A stretch of DNA of 16,175 nt, taken from NCBI GenBank assembly GCA_937871145.1, contig CALMXN010000306.1, positions 1 through 16,175 of the forward strand, written 5' to 3'. The translations under genes and the position numbers were made by a program. Positions 7,262 to 13,533 of this stretch are shown here, in pieces. Origin of the DNA: an uncultured Clostridia bacterium. GTDB lineage: Bacteria > Bacillota > Clostridia > Oscillospirales > Ruminococcaceae. Under the pieces are notes generated by a model. It had not been told where the DNA came from. It ran no database searches and saw only the letters and a list, made by a program, of their open reading frames with translations. Positions within the stretch are counted from its first letter, which is position 1. Every line of letters begins with the position of its first letter.

Positions 7262-7866
7262 ATGAGCATGACAATTTTATATGAAATAGAAAACAAGTTA
7301 TATATAAATCTTACGAACAAATGCCCTTGCGACTGTATTTTCTGTATCAGAAACAACGGTGACGGAGCATATGGTTCGGACAGCCTGTGGCTTGAAAAAG
7401 ATCCTACTGCACAGCAGACAATTACTGAACTCGACAAAAAAGAACTTAACAGCTATGCTGAAATTATATTCTGTGGCTTTGGTGAACACTTGAAGCGCTT
7501 GATGTTCTTCTTGAAGTTTCAAGATACATTAAGTCAAAGACAAAGACACCAGTTAGAATAAACACAAACGGACTTGCTGATATCATCCACGGTAAACCTG
7601 TTGCACATCTCCTCGAAGGGCTCATTGATATTGCTTCCATAAGTCTTAACGCAGGAAGTGAATCTGAATATATGCGTGTCACACAACCAAGCTTTGGCAA
7701 GCAATCCTTTAACGCAATGCTTAACTTTGCAAAGGACTGTAAGAAATATATTCCGAAGGTTCTCTTTTCTGTTGTGGATGTTATCCCTGCAGAAGAAATC
7801 GAGCAATGCAGACAGATTTCAGCAGAGCTTGGAATTCCTTTAAGAGTCAGAAAATACGATGACTAA
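7262..7866 (+). pseudogene. Radical SAM protein, TatD-associated family (TIGR04038-like), frameshifted
   Basis: The first frame starts at ATG 7262 and shows the radical SAM cluster C-x3-C-x2-C at Cys21, Cys25 and Cys28 (TNKCPCDCIFCIRN). It then shows DSLWLEKDPTAQQ and FCGFGE, all as in the small radical SAM family usually found next to tatD. After codon 75, near 7487, homology moves to another frame that continues LEALDVLLEVSRYIKS, RINTNGLADIIHG and RVTQPSFGKQ to a stop at 7864-7866. Restoring one base (GAA CCA CTT in place of GAACACTT) gives a 201-residue protein of normal family length. The shift is therefore a single-base loss. No slippery heptamer is present, so programmed frameshifting is unlikely. 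No tatD gene is in the window. Confidence 0.85.
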
Positions 7867-7870
7867 TAAT

Positions 7871-7903
7871 AACGGCTGCAGAAATCTGCAGCCGTTTATT
7901 TTA
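7871..7903 (+). terminator. Intrinsic terminator between convergent genes
   Basis: AACGGCTGCAG (7871-7881) pairs with CTGCAGCCGTT (7886-7896), an 11-bp GC-rich stem with a short loop, followed by TATTTTAT. It lies between the broken radical SAM gene and the convergent epimerase gene that ends at 7909 and can serve both, though the reverse U-tract is weaker. Confidence 0.85.
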
Positions 7904-7908
7904 TGTAT

Positions 7909-8850
7909 TTACTTTGTGTTTGAAAGAGTCCAACGGAATGTTGAAAATCTCTTTGCTTTAGTGTTGTCATAGCAGGTGTTGTTTGTAAGTGTTGAAAGGT
8001 CAACATAACGATAATCGCATTTTGCCTTCTTTGCATTTACCCCGATAGCAGCCTTTAATGCTTCAGCTCCACCACCACGCTGTAGTACAACGCCCAAGCG
8101 GTGATTTGCTCTTTCAATATCAACGATTTCCTTAGCAAGTGTAAGTCTTGTATCACATACATTATATTCGCCATCATAATGTCCCTGCGGACCAGAAATA
8201 ATAGCGTTAATAAATTCAACTAAATTATATACACAGCAGAAGCAGAAACCATAACTTCCGTCACCATAAACAAATCCGACGTCGTCTTTACTATCATAAA
8301 CCTTTTCACGCATATTCTGTGTGTAATCAACCTTATAAACAGGAGCAACTCTCATAATTATTGGGGTGCTGTCGCTCTTTTTAACTGCTCCCATTAATGC
8401 AAGCTCTGATTCCATTTTCATTTTTGCATAATTTGATAATGGTTTTAAATCAGCTGTTTCTCTGATAGGTTCACGGGATTTTGTAACTGCATATACCTGT
8501 GTTGTGCTGAGCATAAGGATATCTCTTATTCCTGCCTGAACACATGCCTTATAGAAATATTTATCGCATGTCTTACAATCGGCCATTTCCTGCTCTGTAA
8601 CAAATGCTGGAATATCATTGTCGCAGGAACTTGCAAGATGAACAACAGCGTTGAACCTTGCACTGCTGATAACACCTAATACTCTTTGTTTGTCGGCAAT
8701 AGTCGCCTGAACAAAGGTATAATTAGGCTTTCCCATTAATTCGTTTGACTGCCTGTCAGTGCCGACGACTTTATAACCCTTCGCCAACAAGCTGTTGACA
8801 ACTTCCATGCCAATCATTCCGCTTGCGCCTGTTACTAATACAGTTTTCAA
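7909..8850 (-). CDS. NAD-dependent epimerase/dehydratase (extended SDR)
   Basis: This 313-residue protein has the N-terminal Rossmann signature VTGASGMIG (Gly8, Gly11, Gly14), an Asp at the end of strand 2 (D32) that favours NAD, and HLASS at about 71-75. The active-site set is Ser/Thr in MLSTTQVYA (115-117) with Y141 and K145 of the YxxxK motif. These place it in the extended short-chain dehydrogenases that act on nucleotide sugars (UDP-glucose 4-epimerase-like). The exact sugar is unknown. The start is TTG 8850: an in-frame TGA lies two codons upstream, GGAGG sits 10 nt before it, and any later Met would remove the first beta strand. The gene stands alone with its own promoter and terminator. 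Confidence 0.87.
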   Translation of the reverse strand: MKTVLVTGASGMIGMEVVNSLLAKGYKVVGTDRQSNELMGKPNYTFVQATIADKQRVLGVISSARFNAVVHLASSCDNDIPAFVTEQEMADCKTCDKYFYKACVQAGIRDILMLSTTQVYAVTKSREPIRETADLKPLSNYAKMKMESELALMGAVKKSDSTPIIMRVAPVYKVDYTQNMREKVYDSKDDVGFVYGDGSYGFCFCCVYNLVEFINAIISGPQGHYDGEYNVCDTRLTLAKEIVDIERANHRLGVVLQRGGGAEALKAAIGVNAKKAKCDYRYVDLSTLTNNTCYDNTKAKRFSTFRWTLSNTK

Positions 8851-8913
8851 ATGTCATTCTCCTCCCGTATGAAAATGGCAAGAAATATACATAACTTTTC
8901 TTTGCTTACAACA

Positions 8914-8941
8914 ATTATAGCATAATTTTATTGAATTGCAA
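8914..8941 (-). promoter_or_regulatory. Sigma-A type promoter for the epimerase gene
   Basis: On the minus strand TTGCAA (8936-8941) is followed after 16 nt by a perfect TATAAT (8914-8919) with a TGC extended -10. The untranslated leader would be about 57 nt with GGAGG near its end. Confidence 0.75.
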
Positions 8942-8984
8942 GTGTATATTTTATTACTTAATTAAGCCGATTGTATGCATGTAA

Positions 8985-9013
8985 TTGAAAAAGTAGTAGA
9001 TTTGTGTTAAAAT
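8985..9013 (+). promoter_or_regulatory. Sigma-A type promoter upstream of the TIGR01212 gene
   Basis: TTGAAA (8985-8990) and TAAAAT (9008-9013) are 17 nt apart in the 324-bp intergenic gap 8851-9174. Transcription would begin near 9020, leaving a leader of about 155 nt that contains the hairpin and U-tract at 9080-9140. Confidence 0.55.
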
Positions 9014-9079
9014 ATTGTCTATATCAACATATAATTATTCACTATTGCCAACTATAATGATGTTTCTTTAAGCACTTTA

Positions 9080-9140
9080 AACAAAGAATTCCTCTGCTTA
9101 AAATTTCTTGTTAAAGCGGAGAAATTTTGTTATTTTTTTT
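9080..9140 (+). terminator. Hairpin plus U-tract inside the leader of the TIGR01212 gene
   Basis: AACAAAG (9080-9086) pairs with TTTTGTT (9125-9131), and CTCTGCTT (9092-9099) pairs with AAGCGGAG (9114-9121). Together they form a long imperfect stem followed by eight T residues (9133-9140), the form of an intrinsic terminator. It stands 35 nt before the radical SAM start codon, not after any gene on this strand. A competing 8-bp pairing, AAAATTTC (9100-9107) with GAAATTTT (9121-9128), excludes part of the first stem. It is either an attenuator or the end of a short RNA beginning near 9020. I recognise no riboswitch class. Confidence 0.6.
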
Positions 9141-9174
9141 GTATAATTTGTCAAATACTCTATGGAGGGTTAAT

Positions 9175-10116
9175 ATGAAAAGTCCTTTTGAAAAATCGCT
9201 TGATAATAAAAGATATTATACATTCAACTGTTTTCTGAAAAATAAGTTTCATTCCAAGGTTTTTAAGGTTTCCCTCAATGCCGGAATGACCTGCCCGAAC
9301 CGTGACGGAACAAAGTCAACAGGAGGTTGCACCTTTTGTTCGGGGAATCTAAGCGGTGATTTTGGCGGCGACCCTCGTGAAAGCATTCACCAGCAGTTTG
9401 ATGAAATCCGTATGTGCGTGCATAAAAAGTGGCCTGAGGCATTATATATTGCCTACTTTCAGGCTGGGACAAACACATATGCTCCTTTAAAAAAATTAAG
9501 GGAGCTTTACAACAGTGTGCTTGAATTCCCGAATGTTGTGGGGCTCAGCATTGCGACAAGGCCCGACTGCCTTTCCGAAGAAATCTGTGACCTTTTAAAA
9601 GAGCTTTCAGAAAGGACTTATCTTGTTGTTGAGCTTGGACTTCAGACCATTCACGATGAAACCGACAAGCGTATTAATCGTTGCCACACCTATAAGGATT
9701 TCCTTGACGGATATGAAATGCTTTCTTCAAGAGGAATAAACATCTGCGTTCATATAATCAATGGACTCCCTGGTGAAACAAGGGAAATGATGCTTGAAAC
9801 AACAAGGGCTGTGGCCTCGCTTAAGCCACACAGCATAAAAATTCATCTTCTTCATATTATTAAAGGCACAAGAATATGTGCCGAATATGAAAAAGGCGAG
9901 TTTGAGGCAATGGAGTTTTCAGATTATATCAATCTCATATGCGACCAGCTTGAAATTCTTCCGCCTGATACTGTTATTCAAAGGCTGACTGGTGACGGTG
10001 ACAAGAAAACACTTGTTGCACCTTTATGGAGCTTTAATAAGTTCAGTGTCCTGAACGGAATAGACAAGGAAATGCTCCGTAGAAACGGTGTTCAGGGGTG
10101 TAAGTATAAAGATTAA
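9175..10116 (+). CDS. Radical SAM protein, TIGR01212 family (YtqA/YhcC-like)
   Basis: A 313-residue protein with the unusual cysteine spacing of this family: Cys40, Cys52 and Cys55 in TCPNRDGTKSTGGCTFC (C-x11-C-x2-C), which binds the 4Fe-4S cluster that cleaves S-adenosylmethionine. Later marks include YFQAGTNTYAP, SIATRPDCL, LVVELGLQTIHDET and HIINGLPGET, as in Elp3-like radical SAM enzymes. Its substrate is not established. I took ATG 9175, which follows GGAGGG, rather than the longer TTG form from 9127, whose extra 16 residues would start inside the U-tract of the leader hairpin. The stop codon overlaps the stop of the opposite-strand lipoprotein gene, with no terminator between them. Confidence 0.92.
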   Translation: MKSPFEKSLDNKRYYTFNCFLKNKFHSKVFKVSLNAGMTCPNRDGTKSTGGCTFCSGNLSGDFGGDPRESIHQQFDEIRMCVHKKWPEALYIAYFQAGTNTYAPLKKLRELYNSVLEFPNVVGLSIATRPDCLSEEICDLLKELSERTYLVVELGLQTIHDETDKRINRCHTYKDFLDGYEMLSSRGINICVHIINGLPGETREMMLETTRAVASLKPHSIKIHLLHIIKGTRICAEYEKGEFEAMEFSDYINLICDQLEILPPDTVIQRLTGDGDKKTLVAPLWSFNKFSVLNGIDKEMLRRNGVQGCKYKD

Positions 10117-10736
10117 TTAATTCCTTTATAAGTTTTATCTGTTTCTTCTTTTGTCAAAATCAGCTCATAAAACTCATAGTCTGTTATTGCATTTGTTCTT
10201 GCAATATCATACTCAACTTGGTCAAGCACTGAATTAATTGCAAGTCCATTGGAGTTTGCATACATTTCAAGCTTTTTCTGTGTATCTATTTTCAATTTAT
10301 CTGTCTTTTCACGCTGTATGATATAGTTGTTAAAAGCAGTCAGATTATCCCCGCTTAATTTACTTTTTATTAGTTTCTGATATTTCAATGACAATGCTTT
10401 GAAATCCTGCTCACATTGATACTGTATATTTCCAACATCAGCGTGACAAATTTTTTCATTGCCGAAATCTTCCACAGCCTGAATTCTCTTCTTTTCAATT
10501 TTTATTGCTTCTTCGCAACCATAAAACATCCACCAAAATGAATCTTCAACACCATTTGAATCAGTAATACTCGACTCTGCCTGACTGCTTGAATCTGCCT
10601 GACTGCTTGAATCAAGCTTTGTTGCTTCTGAAGAAGAATTGCCGCTTGTGATGCTACTGTCTTTTTTTTCTGATTTGTTGCATCCACTGAGCAAAACTAC
10701 ACCCGCTAAAATTACTATAAATACTGTCTTTTTCAT
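10113..10736 (-). CDS. Unrecognised lipoprotein with Ser-rich linker
   Basis: A 207-residue secreted lipoprotein. Its signal peptide ends in lipobox LLSGC with Cys19, so it should be lipid-anchored outside the membrane. Residues about 20-60 form a serine-rich linker that includes a doubled SSSQA unit. The rest (about 65-207) is charged and mostly helical, with three cysteines (near positions 74, 97 and 108) and the segments CEQDFKALSLKYQKLIKSKL and NNYIIQREKTDKLKIDTQ. This layout faintly recalls LprI/DUF1311 lysozyme-inhibitor-like domains, but I cannot confirm it. Start ATG 10736 follows GGGGG. The gene has its own promoter and its end overlaps the neighbouring radical SAM gene by four bases. 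Confidence 0.75.
   Translation of the reverse strand: MKKTVFIVILAGVVLLSGCNKSEKKDSSITSGNSSSEATKLDSSSQADSSSQAESSITDSNGVEDSFWWMFYGCEEAIKIEKKRIQAVEDFGNEKICHADVGNIQYQCEQDFKALSLKYQKLIKSKLSGDNLTAFNNYIIQREKTDKLKIDTQKKLEMYANSNGLAINSVLDQVEYDIARTNAITDYEFYELILTKEETDKTYKGIN
10576..10611 (+). repeat. Tandem 18-bp duplication in the lipoprotein linker
   Basis: The 18-bp unit beginning TCTGCCTGACTG is present twice, exactly, at 10576-10593 and 10594-10611. On the coding strand each copy encodes a six-residue Ser/Gln/Ala step of the linker, so copy-number change would stay in frame. Confidence 0.9.
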
Positions 10737-10781
10737 GTCACGCCCCCATAACTGTTATATTTATTTACTTATTATAATTTC

Positions 10782-10810
10782 ATACTACTTTATACTCCAT
10801 AACATGTCAA
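10782..10810 (-). promoter_or_regulatory. Sigma-A type promoter for the lipoprotein gene
   Basis: On the minus strand a perfect TTGACA (10805-10810) is followed after 17 nt by TAGTAT (10782-10787). The leader would be about 40 nt. A second, perfect TATAAT at 10771-10776 has no good -35 at the right distance. Confidence 0.55.
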
Positions 10811-10826
10811 TATATAAAGAAAATTT

Positions 10827-10856
10827 ATCATTAAACCACGTCCTTTTGCATATACA
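10827..10856 (+). promoter_or_regulatory. Possible sigma-E type promoter for yabP-yabQ
   Basis: ATCATTAA (10827-10834) and CATATACA (10849-10856) are 14 nt apart, which loosely fits the mother-cell sigma-E pattern. In B. subtilis yabP and yabQ are sigma-E dependent. Transcription would start just before the AAGAAAGGG ribosome site. The match is partial and the region is AT-rich. Confidence 0.35.
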
Positions 10857-10880
10857 TTTTACAAGAAAGGGCGTGTCTAT

Positions 10881-11168
10881 ATGGTGAATAACAAACCTTC
10901 AGAGCCAAAAGGCTTTCATAATCTTTTCCTTGAAAACAGAAATGTTCTCTCGCTGACAGGTGTAACTGATGTCGACAACTTTGACGAGAGAAGTATTACC
11001 CTTTATACACAGCTTGGTGAGCTTGTGATACAGGGACGTGACCTTCATATCAACTCTATGAACGTTGAAACAGGTGACCTTTCTGTTGAGGGTGACATAT
11101 GGTCGCTTGTATACGGCGACAAGGAAAAGAAAAAGACTCCTACAGTATTTTCTAAGCTGTTCCGCTAA
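10881..11168 (+). CDS. yabP: Sporulation protein YabP
   Basis: A 95-residue protein, the usual YabP length (about 100), with the family core HNLFLENRNVLSLTGVTDVDNFDERSI and then LYTQLGELVIQGRDLHI and LSVEGDIWSLVYG. YabP is needed at the time of sporulation and its gene lies beside yabQ in spore formers. Its biochemical role is not known; the beta-rich pattern fits a small scaffold protein. The ATG follows AAGAAAGGG by about ten bases. The stop overlaps the yabQ start (TAATG), so the two are translationally coupled. The gene heads the yabP-yabQ-divIC-yabR cluster. The S4-domain gene often found just before it in other Firmicutes is missing here, replaced by the divergent lipoprotein. Confidence 0.93.
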   Translation: MVNNKPSEPKGFHNLFLENRNVLSLTGVTDVDNFDERSITLYTQLGELVIQGRDLHINSMNVETGDLSVEGDIWSLVYGDKEKKKTPTVFSKLFR

Positions 11169-11761
11169 TGGAGACCTTTTTCAATGTGTCCGAACAGACG
11201 TGGCTTTTTCTCTGGGCGTGCGTTATCGGTGTCGGGCTCGGAATAGTATACGACTTTTTCAGAGTATTCAGAATTTTAATAAAGCACAATCAACCTGCTG
11301 TTTTTGTTGAGGATGTTGTGTATACCTTCTTTTTTGCTATGACGCTTTTTGTTTATTCAACAGAACGGGCAAGAGGCGAGCTTCGTTTTTTCATTTTCCT
11401 CGGCGCTTTTCTTGGGTTTGTGGTGTATACTGTCACCGTTGGATATGTTATTGTGAGCATAATAAGAAGGATGGTTACATTTATTTATAAGATAGTCCAT
11501 GCCATTTATATAAAGATTTCACTGCCAGTAAAAAAGGTAGTTTGTACACTTGTTCAAAAAACAAAGAAAAAATTTGTTAAATATATCTCAACTTTAAAAA
11601 ATAATCAAAAGAAAAAACAAAAAAGCTTGAAACAATCGGGTCCTATAGTGTATAATAAGCATAATAACAAGCAAATTAGTAACAGTAGGGATGTGAAAAA
11701 CAATGGTAGAAAGACCAGCCGCAAGAAAAAAGCAAAAAAAGTCCGTAGTATTCAAGTTTAA
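11168..11761 (+). CDS. yabQ: Spore cortex biosynthesis protein YabQ
   Basis: A 197-residue membrane protein needed in B. subtilis for assembly of the spore cortex, located in the forespore outer membrane made by the mother cell. About the first 105 residues hold several helices, including FLWACVIGVGLGIVYDFFRV (a family hallmark), VEDVVYTFFFAMTLFVY and FFIFLGAFLGFVVYTV. The remainder is a long, very basic, cytoplasmic tail rich in Lys and Arg. The start overlaps the yabP stop as TAATG, and no separate ribosome site is visible. Its last 59 nt overlap the divIC gene in another frame, a long overlap; the KKKAKK-rich end is the part shared. Confidence 0.92.
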   Translation: METFFNVSEQTWLFLWACVIGVGLGIVYDFFRVFRILIKHNQPAVFVEDVVYTFFFAMTLFVYSTERARGELRFFIFLGAFLGFVVYTVTVGYVIVSIIRRMVTFIYKIVHAIYIKISLPVKKVVCTLVQKTKKKFVKYISTLKNNQKKKQKSLKQSGPIVYNKHNNKQISNSRDVKNNGRKTSRKKKAKKVRSIQV

Positions 11762-12020
11762 AAACTTAGCTATACTATCTCTTTTGGTATATGCCGTTGT
11801 TGTTCTCGTATCACAGCAGGTTGCTATTGCTGAAAAGAAAAAGGAAAATCAAAAAATCAGATCTCAGATTGTTTCCGCTCAGCAGACACAAGACGAAACC
11901 TCCAGACTTCTTTCAATGTTTGAAAAGGATCCAAAAAAAGCTATGGAGCAAATGGCTATTGAAAGATTAGGATATGCGGATAAAAATGAGACGCGAATTT
12001 TTGATGCTTCAAAAAATTAG
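11703..12020 (+). CDS. divIC: Septum formation initiator, DivIC/FtsB family
   Basis: A 105-residue bitopic division protein: a basic cytoplasmic N-terminus (1-20), one membrane helix (about 22-42), an extracellular coiled coil (about 43-72, AEKKKENQKIRSQIVSAQQ) and a short C-terminal domain with AIERLGYADKNETRIF, the family's closing motif. DivIC works with FtsL and DivIB in the divisome to activate septal peptidoglycan synthesis. The position after yabQ and before an S1 protein matches B. subtilis. The start ATG lies 59 nt inside yabQ with a weak, distant AGGG, so translation may depend on coupling. No alternative Met occurs before the membrane helix. Confidence 0.9.
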   Translation: MVERPAARKKQKKSVVFKFKNLAILSLLVYAVVVLVSQQVAIAEKKKENQKIRSQIVSAQQTQDETSRLLSMFEKDPKKAMEQMAIERLGYADKNETRIFDASKN

Positions 12021-12066
12021 ACTTTAGTCTGATTAATATATAAAAAGAGAGGATATATAATTCTAT

Positions 12067-12564
12067 ATGCAGCTCGAGATTGGTAAAATTTATGACGGAA
12101 AAGTAACTGGCATTACAAAATTCGGAGCATTTGTTGAAATAGATAAGGATACCACTGGGATGGTACATATTTCTGAAATTGCAAACGCTTTTGTAAACGA
12201 AATCAAGGACCACATCCAGGAAGGTCAGCAGGTTAAGGTAAAAGTTCTTTCAATAGGTGACGACGGAAAAATCGGCTTATCAATCAAAAAGGCAATAGAC
12301 ACTCCTCGCCCTTCGCGTCCGCCTTTTCAGAAGAGAGAAAATTCAAGCAACAATAACCATAGTAGTTATAATAACAGTCATCCTCGTCAGGGAATGCCTC
12401 CGAAGAGAAACTTCGATAAAAAGGCACCAGCAGCTCCTGCCGATCCGTTTGAGGATATGCTCAACAAGTTCAAACAGCATTCAGAAGAAAAAATAAGCGA
12501 CCTCAAAAAAAATATGGATGGCAAGAGAAAGAACTGTTCCCGTCATCCTGGCTCTAAATTCTAA
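12067..12564 (+). CDS. S1 RNA-binding domain protein (YabR-like)
   Basis: A 165-residue protein with one S1 OB-fold domain at residues 1-75: LEIGKIYDGKVTGITKFGAFVEI, GMVHISEIAN and VKVKVLSIGDDGKIGLSIKK, all hallmarks of S1 domains found in polynucleotide phosphorylase and ribosomal S1. The rest is low in complexity and rich in Asn, Ser, Pro, Arg and Lys, probably disordered, with a short charged helix (DPFEDMLNKFKQHSEEKISD). Homologues of YabR sit after divIC across Firmicutes; an RNA-binding or ribosome-linked role is inferred. The nearest GAGAGGA is about 14 nt before the ATG, longer than usual. The gene ends at a strong terminator. Confidence 0.9.
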   Translation: MQLEIGKIYDGKVTGITKFGAFVEIDKDTTGMVHISEIANAFVNEIKDHIQEGQQVKVKVLSIGDDGKIGLSIKKAIDTPRPSRPPFQKRENSSNNNHSSYNNSHPRQGMPPKRNFDKKAPAAPADPFEDMLNKFKQHSEEKISDLKKNMDGKRKNCSRHPGSKF

Positions 12565-12571
12565 ATTTATT

Positions 12572-12599
12572 CAGGCGGTATTCACTTACCGCCTGTTTT
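12572..12599 (+). terminator. Intrinsic terminator after the yab/divIC cluster
   Basis: CAGGCGGTA (12572-12580) pairs perfectly with TACCGCCTG (12587-12595) around a six-base loop, followed by TTTT. It closes the yabP-yabQ-divIC-yabR cluster. Confidence 0.88.
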
Positions 12600-12628
12600 G
12601 ATATCATTACATAAAAGGGGATTTGAAA

Positions 12629-12907
12629 ATGTCAAAGAATTTTAAAAAAACTATTGCGTTTCTCTTCTTTCTTCTTGCAGGAATTATACTTGGCGCATTT
12701 ATCAGTCACATCTGTGACGGAGTAAAATATCTTGACTGGTTATCTTGGGGCGAACAGGTCGGGCTTCCTTCAAACAACAAGCCTGCGATGGTGGATCTTA
12801 TTGTACTGAAAATTACCTTCGGCTTTGCTTTAAAAGTAACAATAGCACAGATTTTCACAATTATTGCTTCAATAATACTTTTCAATAAAACCTGTAAATC
12901 ATTATAA
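12629..12907 (+). CDS. DUF4321 membrane protein
   Basis: A 92-residue protein of unknown function with two membrane helices: about 8-28 (IAFLFFLLAGIILGAFISHI) and about 70-88. The extracytoplasmic stretch between them carries YLDWLSWGEQVGL and MVDLIVLKITFGFAL, the DUF4321 signature of Firmicutes. I use ATG 12629, eight bases after AAAAGGGG, rather than the upstream TTG 12623. Only 29 nt separate it from the terminator of the previous cluster, so it must depend on read-through, or on a promoter within that terminator region that I cannot identify. It is convergent with lexA across a shared terminator. Confidence 0.85.
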   Translation: MSKNFKKTIAFLFFLLAGIILGAFISHICDGVKYLDWLSWGEQVGLPSNNKPAMVDLIVLKITFGFALKVTIAQIFTIIASIILFNKTCKSL

Positions 12908-12913
12908 AAATTT

Positions 12914-12949
12914 AAAGCACCAGTCTATTACGATTGGTGCTTTATTTTT
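12914..12949 (+). terminator. Bidirectional terminator between DUF4321 gene and lexA
   Basis: AAAGCACCA (12914-12922) pairs with TGGTGCTTT (12935-12943), extended inward by GTC with GAT, then ATTTTTA. On the minus strand the hairpin is followed by AAATTTTTA, so it can serve lexA, whose stop codon (12948-12950) overlaps the T-tract. Confidence 0.85.
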
Positions 12950-13532
12950 AAAGATATCTCATTACTGCAATAACTTTTCCCGCAATGCTGACATTATCAA
13001 CGATTATAGGCTCCATATTATCATTTTCCGGCTGAAGTCTGTAATGTCCGTTTTCCTTATAGAAGCGCTTTACTGTAGCTTCCTCATTATCAACAAGTGC
13101 AACAACAATATCGCCGTTTTCAGCGTATGTAGTTCTTTCAACAACAACAATATCACCGCTAAGAATTCCAATGTTTATCATGCTGTCACCACGAACCTTC
13201 AGAGCAAAGATTTCTTCTGAATAGCTTTTGTTCGGTGAAAAGCTGATGTAATCTGTTACATCCTGAATAGCCGTAATCGGCTGACCGGCAGTAACTGTTC
13301 CCACAAGTGGAATTTTCATTGAACTGCTACCCGCAATTCTGATTGCACGGTTCTGATTGCTTCCTTTTTCGATAAGTCCTGCATTAGTGAGTGCCTGAAT
13401 TCGTCGGTGAGCTGTTGATGTGGATTTGTATCCGAATTCATTACAAATTTCACGAACGCTTGGAGCAAACCCATCCTCAAGACGCTTTTTTATAAAATCA
13501 AAAACGGCTGTTTCTTTTTCAGTCAGTTTCAT
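12948..13532 (-). CDS. lexA: LexA repressor, SOS regulator
   Basis: A 194-residue repressor of the DNA-damage response. Residues 1-65 form the winged helix domain (KETAVFDFIKKRLEDGFAPS, then VREICNEFGYKSTSTAHRRI). The autocleavage site is A82-G83 in VGTVTAGQP, and the catalytic pair is S117 (GDSMI) and K155 (EATVKRF), so RecA-stimulated self-cleavage should work. Length is close to the family norm of about 200. The ATG begins one base after the murC stop, and its AGGAGG ribosome site is the last coding stretch of murC. The gene therefore appears co-transcribed with and translationally coupled to murC. I see no LexA-type GAAC..GTTC operator next to it. Confidence 0.95.
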   Translation of the reverse strand: MKLTEKETAVFDFIKKRLEDGFAPSVREICNEFGYKSTSTAHRRIQALTNAGLIEKGSNQNRAIRIAGSSSMKIPLVGTVTAGQPITAIQDVTDYISFSPNKSYSEEIFALKVRGDSMINIGILSGDIVVVERTTYAENGDIVVALVDNEEATVKRFYKENGHYRLQPENDNMEPIIVDNVSIAGKVIAVMRYL

Positions 13533-13533
13533 T

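Noticed and set aside
7658..7843. Short separate ORFs inside 7534-7866
   Set aside because: They are fragments or out-of-frame readings of the frameshifted radical SAM gene; family similarity lies in the 7489-7866 frame.
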